Position numbers and translations under genes: made by a program. Below are positions 61,026 to 64,000 of a DNA stretch of 64,000 nt, piece after piece. How positions within the stretch are numbered: the first letter of the stretch is position 1; the number at the start of each line of letters is the position of its first letter. Below the pieces are notes generated by a model. The model was not told where the DNA came from. It was given only the letters and a program-made list of their open reading frames with translations, and made no database searches. The DNA comes from Providencia zhijiangensis. GTDB taxonomy: Bacteria; Pseudomonadota; Gammaproteobacteria; Enterobacterales; Enterobacteriaceae. Location: positions 248,001 through 312,000 of the forward strand of contig NZ_CP135990.1 of NCBI RefSeq assembly GCF_030315915.2, in the 5' to 3' direction.

Positions 61026-61244
61026 CTACGGGCGAAACTGGTTATTAGGCATGAAATTTACCGATTCATGTAACTCAGACCAGACTAGCACAATTTCGCC
61101 AGAAACTAACTGCCGTTTCACATCATTCACTTTGTCCTGCAAGCTTTTTTCGTGAACGCCGTAATCGGTTCCTTCGCGTAAAACATAACTCTCGATAAGG
61201 TTTTCGAGCGTTTCAGGAGCGAGGTCTTTCCACGGAATAATCAT
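61026..61244 (-). CDS. yheU: YheU family protein (UPF0270)
   Basis: The 72-residue product begins [18 protein letters not shown], the invariant start of the UPF0270/YheU family. The function is unknown. It overlaps the 3' end of yheT by 4 bases, so the two are translationally coupled. Confidence 0.95.
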   Translation of the reverse strand: MIIPWKDLAPETLENLIESYVLREGTDYGVHEKSLQDKVNDVKRQLVSGEIVLVWSELHESVNFMPNNQFRP

Positions 61245-62224
61245 GATTTTTGCTCATTCAAATACGCTGTTAGCCACAGAGGAATACGAGTTTCTAACCA
61301 CATTTGTGGCTTTCTAAAACTACCGCCGACAAAGCCGACGTGTCCACCATGTTCCGTCATTTGGTATTCAATATTTTCGGGTAAATGACTTAAATCAGGC
61401 ACGACTTCGGGCGCCATAAACGGGTCGTCTTTTGCGTGAATAATCAGGGTTGGCTTAGTAATCTGAGATAACTTAGGTAGCGCGCTGCATTTTTGATAAT
61501 AATCCGCAGCATCATCAAAACCATGAATACGTGCGGTGATCACATCATCAAATTCACGAATGCGTTTTAACTGTTTAAGCTGCAACAAATTAAGAGGAAG
61601 TGAACCGGGATAGCGCACCAGTTTGCGGGTAGCGTTACGTTTCAATCCATTTAATAGGTAACGTTGATAGAGCTGAGAAATTCCTTTCTCCATTTTCATG
61701 GAGCAGGCTTCAAGCATTAATGGGGCCGAGACAACGACGCCGGCATCTAATTCAGCATTCTCACCATTTTCAGCTAAATAACAGGCGAGCATATTACCGC
61801 CAAGGGAATAGCCTACCGCGGCGGTGGGGGCATCACCCCATGTCTGTTTTAGCCAATGTAAAAAATAGCGCGCATCGCTGGTTTCACCAGAATGGTAAAT
61901 ACGTTTTTGACGGTTAGGTTCACCGCTGCATCCTCTAAAATGCATGATCACGCCGAGCCACCCTTGCTTTTGGGCACTTTCTAACATCCCGTGGGCATAG
62001 GGGCTTTTAAAATTTCCTTCCAACCCATGAAAAATCACTAAACGAGGCTTTTTTCTCGCTTGTTCTGGGTTTTCACTCCAAGCAAGATCGATAAAATCAC
62101 CATCAGGCAATTCTAATCGCTGCCATGTTGGGATAATTTTCGGGGTACGACGAAAGATCCTTGGCAATAAGGTTTGGAGGTGTGGGTTCTTTGCCCAACT
62201 CATTGGGTGGAAATTTTCTGACAT
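61241..62224 (-). CDS. yheT: alpha/beta hydrolase YheT
   Basis: The 327-residue hydrolase has the nucleophile elbow G-Y-S-L-G-G-N near residue 140, a V-I-F-H-G-L-E-G oxyanion segment near 65, and the terminal histidine in E-H-G-G-H-V-G-F. It belongs to the YheT/ABHD1-3 group; the enterobacterial substrate is unknown. The length is near E. coli YheT (340). The gene precedes yheU and prkB. Confidence 0.93.
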   Translation of the reverse strand: MSENFHPMSWAKNPHLQTLLPRIFRRTPKIIPTWQRLELPDGDFIDLAWSENPEQARKKPRLVIFHGLEGNFKSPYAHGMLESAQKQGWLGVIMHFRGCSGEPNRQKRIYHSGETSDARYFLHWLKQTWGDAPTAAVGYSLGGNMLACYLAENGENAELDAGVVVSAPLMLEACSMKMEKGISQLYQRYLLNGLKRNATRKLVRYPGSLPLNLLQLKQLKRIREFDDVITARIHGFDDAADYYQKCSALPKLSQITKPTLIIHAKDDPFMAPEVVPDLSHLPENIEYQMTEHGGHVGFVGGSFRKPQMWLETRIPLWLTAYLNEQKS

Positions 62225-62337
62225 GGCCTTATTTTTTATTTAGTGGGACGCTTGTGAGTCACATAACATACTGTTATTTTTCTGTGATGCAAGTAAACAA
62301 ATCTAGAAACAAATTTAGGTTGAGGAACATAGTATAA

Positions 62338-62943
62338 ATGACTCTGGGGCTAATTTTTTCGCTTTTTACGTTTTTATTCATTGCAGCAGTCACGCCCGGC
62401 CCTAATAACATGTTGTTGACCTCTTGTGCCGCTAACTACGGCTTTCGTCGCAGTATCGGATTATTATTAGGAATAATGCTGGGCATGCAGTCAATTTTAT
62501 ATTTGTCTGCATTCGGTGTTGCCGCGCTATTACTATTATATCCTGCAATTTATATTGTGCTGAAAATCATTGGTAGCGTTTATTTATTATGGCTAGCATG
62601 GAAAACCGCTACCGCCAGCTACGAGCCACTCAAAACAGACAGCAAAGCCTCTAAAAGCGTCACTTGGTTTCAAGGTGGATTATTGCAGTTCTTAAACCCA
62701 AAAGCATGGATGATGGGGCTCGGCGCAGTAGGGAGTTTTAGTCTTCCAGGCGAGTTATTTACTCAGTCCATCATTGTGATGAGCATCGCTTTTGTGATTG
62801 TGAATTTTGTCGCGGGCTTGATTTGGATGGGTTTTGGTTCTTTGATTGGGGTTTTCTTACGTAGTCGTCGTGCATGGTTTATTTTCAACCTTGTGATGGG
62901 GATACTGACCGCCGCGTGTGTGCCGCTAATTTGGTTGGAGTGA
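62338..62943 (+). CDS. LysE/RhtB-family amino acid exporter
   Basis: The 201-residue membrane protein has about six hydrophobic segments and the LysE-family start A-A-V-T-P-G-P-N-N-M-L near residues 16-26, plus F-L-N-P-K-A-W. Members export amino acids such as cysteine, threonine or homoserine. The substrate cannot be assigned from sequence. It stands alone, convergent with murP across a shared terminator. Confidence 0.88.
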   Translation: MTLGLIFSLFTFLFIAAVTPGPNNMLLTSCAANYGFRRSIGLLLGIMLGMQSILYLSAFGVAALLLLYPAIYIVLKIIGSVYLLWLAWKTATASYEPLKTDSKASKSVTWFQGGLLQFLNPKAWMMGLGAVGSFSLPGELFTQSIIVMSIAFVIVNFVAGLIWMGFGSLIGVFLRSRRAWFIFNLVMGILTAACVPLIWLE

Positions 62944-62956
62944 GTTTTTCACGCAG

Positions 62957-62983
62957 AAAAAAGGCACCTAAGGTGCCTTTTTT
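62957..62983. terminator. bidirectional terminator between the LysE-type gene and murP
   Basis: The palindrome AAAAAAGGCACCT / AGGTGCCTTTTTT with a near-zero loop sits between convergent genes and offers a T run in both directions. Confidence 0.88.
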
Positions 62984-63005
62984 GCTTTTCAATCCACGTT
63001 ATTCT

Positions 63006-64000
63006 CTAGTCTAAATCGACATTTTTACTACCGAACAGATAGGTGAAAATAAACCCGCACAGATAAGAGACTAAGACACCGCCGGCATACACCGCCATTG
63101 CAGGAAGCACGCCTTGGTCTGACGTCATCAACGGAATCGCGATTAACCCTGAAGGACCGAATACGGTATTTAACCCAACAGGTAGACCCATCCACGCGAC
63201 CGCTCCGATAAAGAAACCACCGGCCGCGCCACCTAAACAGGCGGTTACAAACGGCTTCACTCGTGGTAACGTCACCCCGTAAATCAATGGTTCACCAATA
63301 CCTAAGAAGCCGGGGAAGAGTGCACCGCCAATTTGACTGCGGGTAACAGAGCCTTTCTTCGCCTTCACATACAGTGCCAGTGCCGCACCCACTTGACCCG
63401 CACCTGCCATCGCTAAGATTGGGAATAACGAGTTAAACCCTTGCGCTTCAACTAACGCGACATACACTGGAATAAAGCCTTGGTGGACACCGAACATTAC
63501 CGCAATCAGGAACAGACCCGCTAAGACGGCTGTGCCGATAGGGTTTCCGTTTAAGTGCATGAATAGCCAAGACATTCCTTCGAATAACCAGACGCCAATA
63601 GGCATGATGAAGACAAAGGTCGCAGCGCCGACGATTAACAGCGTAATCGTTGAGGTTAAAATAATATCCAAACTGGCCGGAATGATTTTGCGCACTTGTT
63701 TTTCAACCCAAGCACCAAAAATACAGGCAATTAGGATCCCGATAATGTTGCCTCTCGGGTCGATATACCAACCAAAGAAGTCTGTCATACCAGAATAGAA
63801 GCCTTTAGTGGCCGCCGGGTCGTAACCTAAAATAAACAGCGCAGCGATAATGGCACCGTTAACGCCACTTCCCCCAAACGCTTTTTGGGCGTTATAACCA
63901 ATCAACAATCCCATAAAGGTGAATAACCCTTTACCGAATACACTCATATACGCAATTAAGCTTTTGAGGTGGGCAAGCTGGGTTGAATCCGCAGGGAATA
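63006..64000 (-). CDS. murP: N-acetylmuramic acid PTS EIIBC component MurP, 5' part outside the window
   Basis: The frame is open through the right edge of the window, so the gene begins beyond base 64000; the ATG at 63947 is internal. About 331 residues of the EIIC domain are present. [14 protein letters not shown] near residue 45, D-P-R-G-N-I-I-G, the [10 protein letters not shown] segment and the [10 protein letters not shown] substrate motif match E. coli MurP closely, down to the C-terminal N-V-D-L-D. MurP imports and phosphorylates N-acetylmuramic acid for etherase MurQ during wall recycling. The EIIB domain lies outside the window. Confidence 0.9.
   Translation of the reverse strand, partial: FPADSTQLAHLKSLIAYMSVFGKGLFTFMGLLIGYNAQKAFGGSGVNGAIIAALFILGYDPAATKGFYSGMTDFFGWYIDPRGNIIGILIACIFGAWVEKQVRKIIPASLDIILTSTITLLIVGAATFVFIMPIGVWLFEGMSWLFMHLNGNPIGTAVLAGLFLIAVMFGVHQGFIPVYVALVEAQGFNSLFPILAMAGAGQVGAALALYVKAKKGSVTRSQIGGALFPGFLGIGEPLIYGVTLPRVKPFVTACLGGAAGGFFIGAVAWMGLPVGLNTVFGPSGLIAIPLMTSDQGVLPAMAVYAGGVLVSYLCGFIFTYLFGSKNVDLD

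Overview
The window is a chromosomal segment of a member of the Enterobacterales, most likely Morganellaceae and close to Providencia. I base this on gene order (yicH-xanP-gltS-recG-trmH-spoT-rpoZ-gmk-ligB-yicG, glyQS-tRNA-dppABCDF, gor, mobBA-yihD-srkA-dsbA-polA-spf-engB, ppiA-pabA-argD-crp-yhfA-prkB-yheUT), on moderately AT-rich DNA, and on protein resemblance from memory. No database search was run, so the species is an inference.

Layout. 1-13.6 kb: AsmA-family yicH, xanthine permease xanP with a PurR-like operator, glutamate carrier gltS, the recG-trmH-spoT-rpoZ-gmk block, ligB and yicG. 13.7-19.9 kb: yidR, lipoprotein yidQ, transporter yidE (no ibpAB between them), avtA, tag. 20.1-29.9 kb: glycyl-tRNA synthetase, a tRNA-Pro(UGG) and the dipeptide ABC transporter. 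30.0-39.2 kb: a HmsP/YhjK protein cut down to its sensor-HAMP part, yhjJ, a serine hydrolase, a nitronate monooxygenase, yhjD, a DUF1090 protein, rlmJ and gorA.

39.2-45.9 kb is an accessory, AT-rich island between gorA and mobB. It holds two small convergent genes around an attC-like hairpin, bounded by a 17-nt inverted repeat; a stretch with large inverted repeats and only marginal ORFs; a coiled-coil gene fragment abutting an IS3-family remnant; a WYL/YafY-type regulator truncated by that remnant; and an OLD/PARIS-like ATPase-TOPRIM gene split by a complete 1329-bp IS10 with a perfect 9-bp target duplication. This is the most interesting part of the window: an apparently recently inactivated defence-type gene in a hot-spot-like locus.

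45.9-52.3 kb returns to core genes (mobBA, yihD, srkA, dsbA, polA), followed by an ERIC element and Spot 42 RNA. 53-64 kb: engB, ppiA, pabA, argD, a large unrecognised low-complexity ORF in the place where E. coli has yhfK, then crp, yhfA, prkB, yheU, yheT, a LysE-type exporter and the 3' part of murP, which runs off the window.

Functionally the core genes cover stringent response and nucleotide metabolism (spoT, gmk, xanP), translation (glyQS, tRNA-Pro, trmH, rlmJ), DNA repair and replication (recG, polA, ligB, tag), redox and envelope folding (gorA, dsbA, ppiA) and peptide or sugar uptake (dpp, murP). The accessory region and the effector-like ORF are the places where something undescribed could lie.
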